From NCBI GenBank assembly GCA_021734165.1, contig JAIPJL010000021.1:1-35795 (forward strand): a stretch of 35,795 bases of DNA, in the 5' to 3' direction. Source of the DNA: a bacterium (GTDB lineage Bacteria; Electryoneota; AABM5-125-24; Hatepunaeales; Hatepunaeaceae). The number at the start of each line of letters is the position of its first letter. The first letter of the stretch is position 1. The position numbers were made by a program, and so were the translations under genes. This document shows, one piece after another, positions 7,852 through 16,471 of the stretch. The notes below the pieces were generated by a model. It saw only the letters and a list, made by a program, of their open reading frames with translations, did not search any database and was not told where the DNA came from.

Positions 7852-8389
7852 AAAGCTAAGAAACAGCTTTCATGATAAATGTCTTAATCTGATGATCGGA
7901 TTTTCGATTAATCGCAGACAGTCAAAAGAACTATCCCTAAGAAACTGCTGGGATGATGTGCTCAATTGTCTTTTGTTTTGGCCCGGTGATGGTTTAGATG
8001 TTAAGGCTGCTGATATTGTTATAATGCGCATAAAGAAACGTTTCCAAGGCGTGAAACTTACTGTTGTTGCATTACCGGGAATCGGAGCATCTCTGCCACA
8101 GGATGTTGAAGCGAAGATAATCGAGATTAATAAAGGCAGCTTGAATTTATTCGGTATGCCTGTTAGAGCCTTGAAAGATGAAATATTAGATATAAGAGCT
8201 GATTTAGCGGTAAATCTATCCCCAGAATATAATCCTCTTGCATCCTATCTTTGCCTGATTTCACGAGCAAAAGTGAGCGTGTCATTTGCAGATTTGCGTG
8301 GTGACTCTGTATTTAACTTTCAGATTGCGCCCAATCCAGATCGAGAGGGAATTGATCGTTATCGCGTAATGGCAAATTACATTGGATAG
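7844..8389 (+). CDS. DUF6913-like small protein
   Basis: A protein of about 181 residues with no signal peptide or membrane helix. From memory of the family, the stretch 'LNLFGMPVRALKDEI...ADLAVNLSPEYNPLASYLCLISRAKVSVSF' closely follows the pattern of DUF6913 proteins of Bacteroidetes ('N-FG-P ... FD-LID-----PL-Y-C-LS-AK-RVG'); their function is unknown, although the fold may recall the N-terminal half of heptosyltransferases. The start is uncertain: ATG at 7844, TTG at 7838 and GTG at 7829 are all in frame near GGTGGG (7828-7833). All overlap the preceding stop. The end overlaps the next gene by 8 bases. Confidence 0.65.
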   Translation: MLRKLRNSFHDKCLNLMIGFSINRRQSKELSLRNCWDDVLNCLLFWPGDGLDVKAADIVIMRIKKRFQGVKLTVVALPGIGASLPQDVEAKIIEINKGSLNLFGMPVRALKDEILDIRADLAVNLSPEYNPLASYLCLISRAKVSVSFADLRGDSVFNFQIAPNPDREGIDRYRVMANYIG

Positions 8390-10838
8390 AGATACTTCGC
8401 GACGCTTCAGACCTGACGCCAGTTTGATTACAGTTGAAAGACCCGGACGTTATATCGGCGGTGAAATTAATGCAGTAAAACCCAAACAGGATATTGATTT
8501 AAAACTCTGTTTGTTATTCCCTGATGTTTATGATATAGGCATCTCGTATTATGGTTTCCAAATCCTTTATCATATTGCAAACGGATTAGAGGGAGTTTCG
8601 TGTGAACGCGCCTACCTGCCCTGGCAGGATATGCAACTGTGGTTCGTAAAGAATAAAATTCAGCTTTATAGCCTTGAATCCTTCAGACCTTTAAGCGATT
8701 TTGATGCGATAGGGATCACCCTGCAAACCGAACTTCATTATCCTGGTATTGTAAAAGGGCTTGATCTTGCAGGAATAGAAAGATATGCTGTTGATCGCCA
8801 GAAAAATGAACCGTTGATAATCGGTGGTGGTCCATGCGCATTTCATCCGGAACCGGTTGCGCCGTTCTTTGATGTTATTTTAGTAGGTGATGGGGAAGAG
8901 GCGCTTCCTGAAATGCTTAATCTGATGCGGACTCAAGAATTTAAAACTGCTGATCGCAGAGAGAAATGGAGCGTTTTAGCTGAAATTGAAGGTGTCTATG
9001 CTCCTAATCTGACAGGCAATTCAGACTTTGCTCTGCATGATGAGTTAGTCGGCAATAAAAGCAAGATCAGGGCTCGTGTCGTTTCTGCATTAAAACCAGA
9101 GTACTATTCGACAAGTCCGTTGGTTCCGCTTACCGCCGGTGTTCACGACAGACTCACAATTGAGATCATGAGAGGCTGCACCCAGGGATGTCGTTTCTGT
9201 CAGGCTGGGATGATAAACAGACCGGTACGAGAGAGACCTGTAGTGGAAATTGTCGACCAGGTTAAACAAGGACTTAAAAACACCGGATATGATGAAGTAA
9301 GTCTGCTCTCGTTATCAACATCAGACTACAGCCAACTGCCGGAATTACTTAACGCTTTAACAGATTTATTATCCCAAAGACATGCCTCGCTTGCCTTCCC
9401 TTCGCTCAGACCGGCAACTTTTACTGAGGAGATGGCAAAGGTTGATACGGGAGGCAAGAAATCAGGGATAACATTTGCGGTTGAAGCTGGCAGTCAAAGG
9501 TTGCGAGATGTGATAAATAAAAACCTGACAAAAGAGCAGCTTCATGAATCAACTGAAAGAGCCTGGAGAAATGGCTGGAATGTTGTAAAACTTTACTTCA
9601 TGGTTGGGTTGCCAACTGAGCAATTAGGTGATATTGAAGAGGGCTCGATCCTTCTACAGCAACTACAGAGAAGTATCCCAAGAGGAAAAAGCCTGCATGT
9701 TTCGGTATCGCCATTTATTCCCAAGCCTCATTCTATATTCGAAAAAGAGGAATTCTTTGACATTGGAGAACTGACTAATCGTCAGAATCTATTTATAAAA
9801 CGTCTTAATCCACGTCGTGTAAAGATTTCTCGTCATGATCCGCGTATGAGCTGCATTGAATTGTTATTAGCGCGTGGAGATAGCAATATGTCACGTGTCA
9901 TCGAATATGTTGCTGAGCAAGGAACCGGTATAGAAGCATGGAGCGGAAATTTCTCTGAAGAGCGCTGGTTAAATGCGATGGATCAATATGTCCCGGATTG
10001 GTCTGATTTGCTGAAACCGCAATACTCTGAGAAACCCACAGTCTGGAGTTTTATTAATAAAGGTTTTACGAGACGTTTCAGGCAGGATGATCTCGAAGCT
10101 GCCTATAATGCTGTAACACTGTCGGATTGTAAGACAGAAGCGTGTTACAATTGTGGTCTTAAAAGGGAATGTGATCAGGTTATTTCTGAAAGCGCTTCAA
10201 TGAATAAAGAAGCTATTTTGCAACCTGAACCTAAGAGCGATAAGCAAATACAGGATAATGACAGCAAATTCAGGTATCGCTTAATCTTCACCAAGTTATT
10301 GAACGCCAGATACTTAGGACATCACGATTTGATGAGGGTTGTCACTTTGTCTTTATTAAGATCAGGATTAAGTTTAAATTACACACAAGGCTTTAATCCA
10401 CGCCCCAAAGTCACTTATGACCAAGCGATTCCTCTTGGGTTCGGTAAAAGCAGTTTATGGATTGAATTTGAAACATCCGTTGAACTTGAAACTAAAGACT
10501 GGTTGAAACGATTACGTTCTGTCTTACCATCAGGTGTTAAAGCAATTCAGCTTGAGGAATTTAGCGGAAAGGATAACCGACAGAATGAAATTTCTGATCA
10601 AAAGTTTTACAGGCTGCGTTTTGACAGACCTGTTACTATTTCCATACTTAATTCTGAGATTCCTGATGATGATGATGATTCGGGGCTGCTGAACTGGGAA
10701 TTAGATAGGACAGCTCATATCCTGACATTGAAGATGAAGAGGATAAAAGGCAGGAAGTTAGATCCCGTTGGGGCGGGACGGAATCTAATCAACGGGATGA
10801 ATGAGGAAGTTCGTATCTTAAGTGTGACGAACTTATGA
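8382..10838 (+). CDS. Fused TIGR03960-type radical SAM protein and DUF2344
   Basis: An 818-residue fusion. The N-terminal part (about 1-235) is a B12-binding-like domain with family landmarks such as 'PGRYIGGE', 'FPDVYDIGISYYG' and 'ERAYLPW-DM'. The radical SAM core (about 245-480) has the iron-sulfur motif Cys266-x3-Cys270-x2-Cys273. The C-terminal DUF2344 domain (about 625-790) includes 'ARYLGHHDLMRV' and 'YTQGFNPRPK'. A small Cys-rich segment (CYNCGLKREC) lies before DUF2344. The substrate is not established for this family, but the gene is regularly placed ahead of rng and rplU-rpmA, as here, which suggests a link to RNA or ribosome modification (inference). It starts with TTG, overlapping the previous gene. 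Confidence 0.93.
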   Translation: MDRDTSRRFRPDASLITVERPGRYIGGEINAVKPKQDIDLKLCLLFPDVYDIGISYYGFQILYHIANGLEGVSCERAYLPWQDMQLWFVKNKIQLYSLESFRPLSDFDAIGITLQTELHYPGIVKGLDLAGIERYAVDRQKNEPLIIGGGPCAFHPEPVAPFFDVILVGDGEEALPEMLNLMRTQEFKTADRREKWSVLAEIEGVYAPNLTGNSDFALHDELVGNKSKIRARVVSALKPEYYSTSPLVPLTAGVHDRLTIEIMRGCTQGCRFCQAGMINRPVRERPVVEIVDQVKQGLKNTGYDEVSLLSLSTSDYSQLPELLNALTDLLSQRHASLAFPSLRPATFTEEMAKVDTGGKKSGITFAVEAGSQRLRDVINKNLTKEQLHESTERAWRNGWNVVKLYFMVGLPTEQLGDIEEGSILLQQLQRSIPRGKSLHVSVSPFIPKPHSIFEKEEFFDIGELTNRQNLFIKRLNPRRVKISRHDPRMSCIELLLARGDSNMSRVIEYVAEQGTGIEAWSGNFSEERWLNAMDQYVPDWSDLLKPQYSEKPTVWSFINKGFTRRFRQDDLEAAYNAVTLSDCKTEACYNCGLKRECDQVISESASMNKEAILQPEPKSDKQIQDNDSKFRYRLIFTKLLNARYLGHHDLMRVVTLSLLRSGLSLNYTQGFNPRPKVTYDQAIPLGFGKSSLWIEFETSVELETKDWLKRLRSVLPSGVKAIQLEEFSGKDNRQNEISDQKFYRLRFDRPVTISILNSEIPDDDDDSGLLNWELDRTAHILTLKMKRIKGRKLDPVGAGRNLINGMNEEVRILSVTNL

Positions 10839-10965
10839 TAAAAGGCTTCCTGGATGAATCTAAATACAAATGATTGTTTAAGGTTTATCCATAATTAGAA
10901 ATTGAAATAATCTGATCTTTTACTATAAGGTAAGCATTGATCAGAGTTAAACACAAACTGGAATA

Positions 10966-12519
10966 ATGAAACAAGATATTATAATAAACGCTACCACCAG
11001 TGAAACCCGTATAGCGCTTTTAGAAAATGATGTGCTGGTTGAATTGCATGTTGAGCGACCGGAAAATGAACGTATGGTTGGTAACATCTACAAAGGCGTT
11101 ATTCGTAAAGTGATGCCGGGTATTTCTGCGGCATTTATCGATATTGGATGGACGCGTGATGCATTTTTACATTTCTCGGATATTGGTGGGGGAAATGAAC
11201 TACTGAAGGAAGATGGTGAAAATCAGATTGATCGTGATAGCTCCAGTAATGCTAATCGAAAACGTTGGTCACCGTCCGATCTGAAGGTGGGGAAAGAGTT
11301 GTTAGTTCAGGTAGTTAAAGAGCCTATTGGCAGGAAAGGACCTCGCGTTACATCCCATGTTTCTTTACCGGGGCGAGGTATAGTTCTTGTAATTAACGAT
11401 TCGTTTATCGGTGTATCACGAAAGATTACAAATTATCGTGAAAAACGCCGCTTAAAGGCAATTGTATCGAAATTTAAACCGGATGGTTTTGGTATCATTA
11501 TCCGGACTTTAGCGGAAGAGAAATCGGATCTAGAATTAGAAGCGGATTTAAAAGGACTGGTCAAAAATTGGCGTAAGTGCGAACAAAGGATTAATAATCT
11601 CAAAGGACCCGGACTTGTACATAGAGACGCCTCATTGGCGTCATCTACGATTAGAGACCTTTTTTCACCTGATGTTACAAGCCTGATTGTCGATTCCAGG
11701 AAAATCTACAATGAGATAGTTAGTTACGTCAATGATGTTGCTCCAAATCTGACAGATAGAGTACAACTCTACCGTGAGAAAACACCGGTTTTTGATAAGT
11801 ATAATGTTGAATCAGAAATTGAAAAATGTCTTTCACGTAAGATATGGCTGACTGGTGGAGGATATCTGTATTTTGATCAGACTGAAGCGCTAATTGCTAT
11901 TGACGTCAACAGCGGTCGTTTTGCCGGTAAGAAGGATCATGAAGAAAACTCGCTGAAGGTCAATCTCGCAGCAGCAAGAGAGATCAGCAGACAGTTGCGT
12001 TTGCGCGATATTGGTGGTCTTATCGTAATAGACTTCATTGATTTATTAGAAGAGAGCAATCGTCGCAAGGTTTTTGACGAGATGAGGCATGCTTTACGTA
12101 TGGATAGAGCGAGATGGGATATAGCTCCAATCGGTCCATTCGGATTAATGGAGATGACCCGCCAGCGGATCAGACCTTCGCTGCTATATACTTTCCGCGA
12201 AACATGTCCTAACTGCAACGGCAGCGGGCTTGTATCTTCGATGGAGACCGTAGTTACGACAGTTGAAAGGTGGATTAAACGTTTTACATCACGTACACGC
12301 GAAAGAAGGCTTGTGCTGACACTTAATCCTGCTGTAAGAGCGTTTTTAACCGGTGGTGTTTACAGCAGAATCGCTAGAATAATGTGGGCTAACAAGGTCT
12401 TTATTTCAATCGAAACAGACGAAGAACTGAAGATTGATCAGTTTAAGGCATTTTCGCCAAAGCTTAATAGAGAAGTCACGGATGAATATATGGATGGAAG
12501 TGTGCAGCGGAATGGATGA
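10966..12519 (+). CDS. rng: Ribonuclease G/E family endoribonuclease
   Basis: A 517-residue RNase G-type enzyme. An S1-like domain lies near the N-terminus (about 35-130, with 'GNIYKGVIRKVMPGISAAFIDIG---DAFLH'). The DNase I-like catalytic region carries the magnesium ligands Asp313 (AIDVNSG) and Asp356 (VIDFIDL). The zinc-link motif CPNC lies at Cys414-Cys417. The length fits RNase G rather than RNase E, which has a long C-terminal scaffold. It processes rRNA ends and degrades mRNA in the cytoplasm. A 127-base gap separates it from the radical SAM gene, so it may have its own weak promoter (TTGAAA at 10902-10907 followed by CTATAA at 10923-10928). It precedes rplU-rpmA, a common arrangement. 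Confidence 0.95.
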   Translation: MKQDIIINATTSETRIALLENDVLVELHVERPENERMVGNIYKGVIRKVMPGISAAFIDIGWTRDAFLHFSDIGGGNELLKEDGENQIDRDSSSNANRKRWSPSDLKVGKELLVQVVKEPIGRKGPRVTSHVSLPGRGIVLVINDSFIGVSRKITNYREKRRLKAIVSKFKPDGFGIIIRTLAEEKSDLELEADLKGLVKNWRKCEQRINNLKGPGLVHRDASLASSTIRDLFSPDVTSLIVDSRKIYNEIVSYVNDVAPNLTDRVQLYREKTPVFDKYNVESEIEKCLSRKIWLTGGGYLYFDQTEALIAIDVNSGRFAGKKDHEENSLKVNLAAAREISRQLRLRDIGGLIVIDFIDLLEESNRRKVFDEMRHALRMDRARWDIAPIGPFGLMEMTRQRIRPSLLYTFRETCPNCNGSGLVSSMETVVTTVERWIKRFTSRTRERRLVLTLNPAVRAFLTGGVYSRIARIMWANKVFISIETDEELKIDQFKAFSPKLNREVTDEYMDGSVQRNG

Positions 12520-12534
12520 AATGTTGAGTTTCAC

Positions 12535-12564
12535 TTGATTTCACTACTTAAGAAATAGTATATT
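12535..12564 (+). promoter_or_regulatory. Possible promoter for rplU-rpmA
   Basis: TTGATT (12535-12540) and TATATT (12559-12564) are spaced 18 bases apart in the 81-base gap between rng and rplU. A transcript would start about 30 bases before the rplU ATG. Confidence 0.4.
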
Positions 12565-12600
12565 AGTAAACTTGGCTACTAATACAGGAAATCAGATAAA

Positions 12601-12915
12601 ATGTTTGCAGTAATTAAAGTAGGTGGGAGGCAGTATCGCATCTCACCCGAAGAAATTCTCAAGGTTCATTTGCTTAAAATGAATCCAGGAGAAGAGATTT
12701 CCGTTACCGATGTAATGATGATCGGTAATGATGATAAAATCGAGATAGGTGAACCCAACTTGAATTATAACGTTACACTTGAGGTGCTTGAGCATGGCAG
12801 GTACCCCAAAGTGATTTCGCGTATATTCAAGAGACGCGGTGGAATGCGTCGCAAGAGTGGTCACAGACAGGATTATTCGCTCGTAAAGGTTAAATCCATA
12901 GAGCAGGGAGCATAG
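12601..12915 (+). CDS. rplU: 50S ribosomal protein L21
   Basis: A 104-residue bL21, the standard length. It opens with the signature MFAVIKVGGRQYRI and carries the basic rRNA-binding stretch IFKRRGGMRRKSGHRQ near residues 75-90. It is followed after 3 bases by rpmA, the universal rplU-rpmA pairing. Confidence 0.97.
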   Translation: MFAVIKVGGRQYRISPEEILKVHLLKMNPGEEISVTDVMMIGNDDKIEIGEPNLNYNVTLEVLEHGRYPKVISRIFKRRGGMRRKSGHRQDYSLVKVKSIEQGA

Positions 12916-12918
12916 AAA

Positions 12919-13170
12919 ATGGCACATAAAAAAGGTGGTGGGAGTTCCCGCAACGGTAGAGATTCCAAACCGAAGATGCTTGGAACCAAACGTTTTGGTG
13001 GTGAATCGGTGACAACGGGTACTATTATCATACGTCAACGCGGTACAAAGCATCATCCCGGACGCAACGTCGGCTGCGGAAGAGATTTCACGCTATTTGC
13101 TTTGATCGACGGCAGAGTAAAGTTCGAACGCATTCGCGGAAGAAATGCTGTAAGTGTGTATGCGGATTAA
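12919..13170 (+). CDS. rpmA: 50S ribosomal protein L27
   Basis: An 83-residue bL27. The N-terminus [16 protein letters not shown] is the conserved tail that reaches the peptidyl transferase centre; no extra cleavable leader as in Firmicutes is present. The family motifs '[30 protein letters not shown]' are complete. The next small gene begins directly after its stop codon with no intergenic base. Confidence 0.97.
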   Translation: MAHKKGGGSSRNGRDSKPKMLGTKRFGGESVTTGTIIIRQRGTKHHPGRNVGCGRDFTLFALIDGRVKFERIRGRNAVSVYAD

Positions 13171-13389
13171 ATGATGTCCGGAATGATTAAAGCGCGCTAT
13201 GTGATTGACGAAAAAGGAAATCGTATAAGTGTGCTTCTTGATATTGATGATTTCAATCGACTGATTGAAGATCAGGAAGAGCTTGATGAAATTCGCGCTT
13301 ATGATGTAGCAAAAGCGTCAGGTGACGAAACAATACCGTTTGAACAAGCTATTGCAGAGATCGAACGCGAACGTATTCAATTTTGTTGA
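13171..13389 (+). CDS. Orphan antitoxin-like protein (Phd/YefM or RelB type)
   Basis: A 72-residue protein resembling type II antitoxins of the kind 'K-RYV-DE-GN---V-L-I-DF--L-ED-EEL-EIRAYD-AKAS-DE-IPFEQA--EIE--R'. The N-terminal half would be the DNA-binding beta-rich part and the C-terminal helix the toxin-binding part. Three Met codons (13171, 13174 and 13183) could start it; the first is immediately after the rpmA stop. The expected RelE-type toxin does not follow: the next 50 bases hold stops in all useful frames. It is therefore an orphan antitoxin or the remnant of a pair, and it would be co-transcribed with ribosomal protein genes. Confidence 0.65.
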   Translation: MMSGMIKARYVIDEKGNRISVLLDIDDFNRLIEDQEELDEIRAYDVAKASGDETIPFEQAIAEIERERIQFC

Positions 13390-13440
13390 TATAGTGAAGC
13401 ACGTTATTATCGTGATGTTTATCGGTAACAACAGGTTAAA

Positions 13441-13755
13441 GTGGTGGATATACAGCTTAAAGAAATCGTTGACAGGATTGTAGCGCATGTTGCTCCGGTG
13501 AAGATATTTTTATTCGGATCATTTGCTTATGGTAAGCCGGATCGTGACAGTGATGTTGATCTTCTTGTTGTTTCTAAAAAACATTTGACTTATGAAGATA
13601 CATATAAAATAAGACGAACTTGCTTAAAAGACCTGTCAACTTCTGTTCAACTTGTTTGCGTGACTTAGAAAGAATTTGCTGAGACTAAAGATATAATTGG
13701 TGGTATTACATATCCTGCAAATAAATATGGTAAGACGCTTTATGAGAAACCGTGA
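13441..13755 (+). pseudogene. MNT-type nucleotidyltransferase broken by an in-frame TAG
   Basis: The frame starts with GTG at 13441 and encodes the minimal nucleotidyltransferase core GSFAYGKPDRDSDVDLLVV. It stops at a TAG (13666-13668) after 75 residues. Reading on in the same frame gives 28 more residues (KEFAET...GKTLYEKP) up to TGA at 13753-13755, matching the usual family ending '(V)T-EEF----------Y-EA---GK-LYE'. A single nonsense change therefore explains the truncation. The third catalytic Asp, expected in 'VDLVVVT', reads Gln in VQLVCVT, a second sign of decay. MNT antitoxins act with a HEPN toxin, but no HEPN gene follows. TAG is a normal stop elsewhere in the window, so recoding is unlikely. 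Confidence 0.75.
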
Positions 13756-13869
13756 GATAGTAATCAGAGAATTTGTACAATTGTAGCAAATGAACAGCTA
13801 TTAATTACATAACATAATCCTGTTGGTATAAAACAAAAGGTTTAAAATGTGATTAAATTGGAGCAAGCC

Positions 13870-14076
13870 ATGACTGAACGCGTAAGTGACGTATTAGAGA
13901 TCGTTAATGACTTGGACGAATCGGAAAGATTGGATTTGATTCGTCGGTTATTAGACAATGATTCGCTCTTTGAGGATTTAGAAGATGCGTTGAGCATTGC
14001 ATCACAACAAAATGAACCGACTAAAGACTATGAGACTTTCAGAGAAGAGCTTCGCAAAGAGGGGCGTCTTGTTTGA
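13870..14076 (+). CDS. RelB-like antitoxin
   Basis: A 68-residue acidic, helical protein immediately upstream of a RelE-type toxin gene and overlapping it by 4 bases. I choose the ATG at 13870 because GGAG (13860-13863) lies six bases ahead. An in-frame GTG at 13849 would add 7 residues. The composition (many Glu, Asp, Leu and Arg, such as DLDESERLDLIRRLLDND) and the C-terminal 'ETFREEL-KEG' fit type II antitoxins of the 'addiction module component' kind. The role is inferred mainly from its position. It would bind the toxin and repress its own promoter. Confidence 0.7.
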   Translation: MTERVSDVLEIVNDLDESERLDLIRRLLDNDSLFEDLEDALSIASQQNEPTKDYETFREELRKEGRLV

Positions 14077-14333
14077 AGTGGAGGGTAGAAATTACTCCTC
14101 GCGCTCAGCATGAAATGCTGAACTTAGCTGATAGTATTATAAAACGAATTGACAGTAAAATAATCAAGCTATCATCTGATCCATTTCCAGAAGGATCAGT
14201 TAAGCTCAAAATTGGATATGGATATCGTCTTCGCGTTGGGAGTTGGAGGATTATTTACACAGTTAATTCAAAGAAAAAAGAAGTAGTAGTATATAAAGTA
14301 TGCCACAGAAGTAAAGCATACAGACAGAATTAA
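14073..14333 (+). CDS. RelE/ParE-family toxin
   Basis: An 86-residue RelE-type protein. The core 'YGYRLRVGSWRIIYTV' and the C-terminal 'HRSKAYR' are the family hallmarks, including the basic residues that contact mRNA in RelE. The length is normal and the frame intact. It starts with TTG at 14073, overlapping the antitoxin stop by 4 bases and preceded by AAAGAGGGG. RelE toxins cleave mRNA on the ribosome; whether this one does so or belongs to the gyrase-targeting ParE side cannot be told from sequence alone. Confidence 0.85.
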   Translation: MKWRVEITPRAQHEMLNLADSIIKRIDSKIIKLSSDPFPEGSVKLKIGYGYRLRVGSWRIIYTVNSKKKEVVVYKVCHRSKAYRQN

Positions 14334-14403
14334 ACAGATCAAATTCAAGCATTTAGTTAACATATCATAAAATACAAAAACTTTCAATCAGGAGTAAATA
14401 CCA

Positions 14404-15345
14404 ATGGCTCGTAAGAAAATAGTACTAATCGGTGGTGGTCAGATAGGCGGCATCCAAGCTTTGCTTTGTGCACAGAAGCAGCTTGGTGATGTGGTTGTTC
14501 TCGACATCCCCGATGCAGAAGGAATGGTCAAAGGCAAGACGCTTGACATCGCAGAATCAACCGCAATCGGTGGATATGACTGTAACCTTAGCGGTACTTC
14601 AAATTATGCCGACATAGCGGGAGCAGACGTTGTAATAGTTACGGCAGGACTGCCTCGCAAGCCCGGTATGACCCGCGATGATCTACTTGACGTCAATGTC
14701 AAGATCATCACCAATGTTGCACAGAATGTCAAAAAATACGCTCCGGGCGCTTTTTGCGTTATCGTCACAAACCCACTCGACTCGATGGTTTATGCCTTCC
14801 GTAAGGTCACAGGTTTCCCCAAGAATATGGTCTGTGGAATGGCTGGTATTCTGGACACATCACGTTTCCGCTCGTTCATTGCGATGGAATTGAACGTTTC
14901 GGTGGTAGATGTTGCTGCAACAGTTATGGGTGGTCATGGACCAACAATGGTTCCGCTGCCAAGGCTGTGCACGGTAGGTGGTATTCCTTTGATCGAATTA
15001 ATGTCTCAGGAGAAGATAGACGCCATTTCCAAACGCACCCGCGAAGCTGGAACAGAGATTGTTAAATTGCTCGGTAATGGATCAGCCTTCTTCTCACCGG
15101 CTGCTTCATCAATTGTCATGGCAGAATCATTCCTGCTTGATAAAAAACGCGTTCTGGCATGTGCTGCGTATCTTGAAGGTGAATACGGCATTAACGGTTA
15201 CTACCTCGGTGTGCCGATTGTGATCGGTGCCGGAGGTGTTGAGAAGATCGTTGAAGTTAAATTGACTGACGATGAAAAAGCTCTGCTTAATGTCTCACTC
15301 GACGCCGTGAAAGTTGCGGTTAAGGATGTGGACAGTCGAATTTAG
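14404..15345 (+). CDS. mdh: Malate dehydrogenase (LDH-like type)
   Basis: A 313-residue NAD-dependent malate dehydrogenase of the citric acid cycle. It shows the Rossmann motif GGGQIGG (residues 10-16), Asp34 for NAD selection, the substrate-binding loop with Arg85 and Arg91 (GLPRKPGMTRDD), Asn123 (VTNPLD), Arg154 and catalytic His178 (GGHGPTMV). Arg85 in the loop separates malate from lactate dehydrogenases. AGGAG lies nine bases before the ATG. It is bounded by the toxin-antitoxin island upstream and a strong terminator downstream, so it is probably expressed alone. Confidence 0.97.
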   Translation: MARKKIVLIGGGQIGGIQALLCAQKQLGDVVVLDIPDAEGMVKGKTLDIAESTAIGGYDCNLSGTSNYADIAGADVVIVTAGLPRKPGMTRDDLLDVNVKIITNVAQNVKKYAPGAFCVIVTNPLDSMVYAFRKVTGFPKNMVCGMAGILDTSRFRSFIAMELNVSVVDVAATVMGGHGPTMVPLPRLCTVGGIPLIELMSQEKIDAISKRTREAGTEIVKLLGNGSAFFSPAASSIVMAESFLLDKKRVLACAAYLEGEYGINGYYLGVPIVIGAGGVEKIVEVKLTDDEKALLNVSLDAVKVAVKDVDSRI

Positions 15346-15373
15346 CCTATTAGTATTCATGATGTTTTAAATT

Positions 15374-15415
15374 CGGTATGGTATCAGATTTTGACTGATG
15401 CCATACCGTTTTTTT
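15374..15415 (+). terminator. Intrinsic terminator of mdh
   Basis: A 14-bp stem (cggtatggtatcag at 15374-15387 with ctgatgccataccg at 15395-15408, one G-T pair) and a 7-base loop are followed by seven Ts (15409-15415). It lies 28 bases after the mdh stop. Confidence 0.92.
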
Positions 15416-15444
15416 GTATTAAATTATAATTTTGGAGGGTTGAG

Positions 15445-15909
15445 ATGTGTACTCATGAATTACCTTATAAAGAACACGACTTCTACCAGAAACTGCGCAT
15501 CAAGGTTCACGATTGGCAGCGTGAGAAAAGCGCTGATTACAAATGGATGGAGTATGTCGTCCTGGCTCCGGATCTGTTTCATCTTATAGTCAAGCTGTCG
15601 CTTGATAAAGATGTGACTCCAACCCAAAAAGCTCAATTATTATTTGTTATAGCTTATTTCATTTCTCCGATTGATTTAATTCCCGATCCAATACCAGGTG
15701 TTGGTCTGCTTGATGATATAGCTTTAGCGGCGTTTGTTCTGAACTCCCTGCTGAATAGCATTGATCCGCAGGTAATCCAGCGGAACTGGGCTGGTGAAGA
15801 GGATATACTAATTCTCGTAAAGCGGATAATTAACAAGGCTGATGAAATGATCGGAAGTGGTTTATATCGAAAACTGGTCAGATTATTCAGAAATAAATTC
15901 AGTGATTAA
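15445..15909 (+). CDS. DUF1232 (YkvA-like) membrane protein
   Basis: A 154-residue protein with the DUF1232 signature AYFISPIDLIPDPIPGVGLLDD (about residues 69-90) followed by a hydrophobic helix. YkvA-type proteins are small membrane-associated proteins of unknown function. The start is ATG at 15445 with GGAGG about eight bases before. It follows the mdh terminator directly, so a promoter must lie close by. The C-terminal ~45 residues are charged and helical. Confidence 0.88.
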   Translation: MCTHELPYKEHDFYQKLRIKVHDWQREKSADYKWMEYVVLAPDLFHLIVKLSLDKDVTPTQKAQLLFVIAYFISPIDLIPDPIPGVGLLDDIALAAFVLNSLLNSIDPQVIQRNWAGEEDILILVKRIINKADEMIGSGLYRKLVRLFRNKFSD

Positions 15910-15941
15910 TTTAACATACCAACAGGGTGGAGAAGAATCTT

Positions 15942-16469
15942 TTGGGTAAGAAGAAAGGTAAAAACAGCATGTTGATTCCCACAATCATTATGGGAGTATT
16001 CGCAATAGTAATGCTGACCATAGGTTATAACCGTGGTCACGGTGAGCACATAGTCGGATTGAAAAACACCGTTTCGCTTCTATTAGAGATAATCCCTCTG
16101 TTGATTTGTGCATTTATTGTAGCCGGTATGGTTCAGGTTCTGATACCTTATGAAAGTATTACAAAATGGGTAGGCGCTGAATCCGGTTTGCGCGGTATTA
16201 TGTTAGGATCAATTGCAGGTTCTTTGACGCCGGGTGGTCCTTTTGTCAACTTGCCGATAGCTGCGGCTATGCTAAAAGCTGGAGCCGGACCCGGTACAAT
16301 GGTCGCTTTCCTGACAGGCTGGTCGTTGTGGGCTATCAACAGGCTGCCGATGGAGGTTGGAATATTAGGATGGAAGTTTACATTGATCAGACTTTCTTGT
16401 ATTTTGGTATTTCCGCCTTTGTCTGGAATAATTGCTAACCTTTTCTTTTCCGGTGTAAAAAATCTATAA
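15942..16469 (+). CDS. Small multi-helix permease (YraQ/ArsP-like half)
   Basis: A hydrophobic protein of about 175 residues with four to five membrane helices. The stretch 'IVAGMVQVLIPYESITKWVGAESGLRGIMLGSIAGSLTPGGPF' resembles the conserved half of the ArsP_1/YraQ permease family, and many bacteria carry such half-size forms; a pair could assemble as a dimer. The substrate is unknown. The start is chosen at TTG 15942 because GGTGGAG (15926-15932) would then be its ribosome site; a GTG at 15927 overlaps that site, and an ATG at 15969 is also in frame. It ends two bases before the next gene. Confidence 0.7.
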   Translation: MGKKKGKNSMLIPTIIMGVFAIVMLTIGYNRGHGEHIVGLKNTVSLLLEIIPLLICAFIVAGMVQVLIPYESITKWVGAESGLRGIMLGSIAGSLTPGGPFVNLPIAAAMLKAGAGPGTMVAFLTGWSLWAINRLPMEVGILGWKFTLIRLSCILVFPPLSGIIANLFFSGVKNL

Positions 16470-16471
16470 TC

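Noticed and set aside
13390-13440. Possible remnant of a RelE toxin after the orphan antitoxin
   Set aside because: The in-frame read (YSEARYYRDVYR then stop) is too short and not clearly like any toxin.
13666-13668. TAG in the MNT gene as a recoded codon (pyrrolysine or readthrough)
   Set aside because: TAG ends other genes in the window normally (CNNM, DUF6913-like, MBL-fold), and the catalytic Asp is also lost, so decay is simpler.
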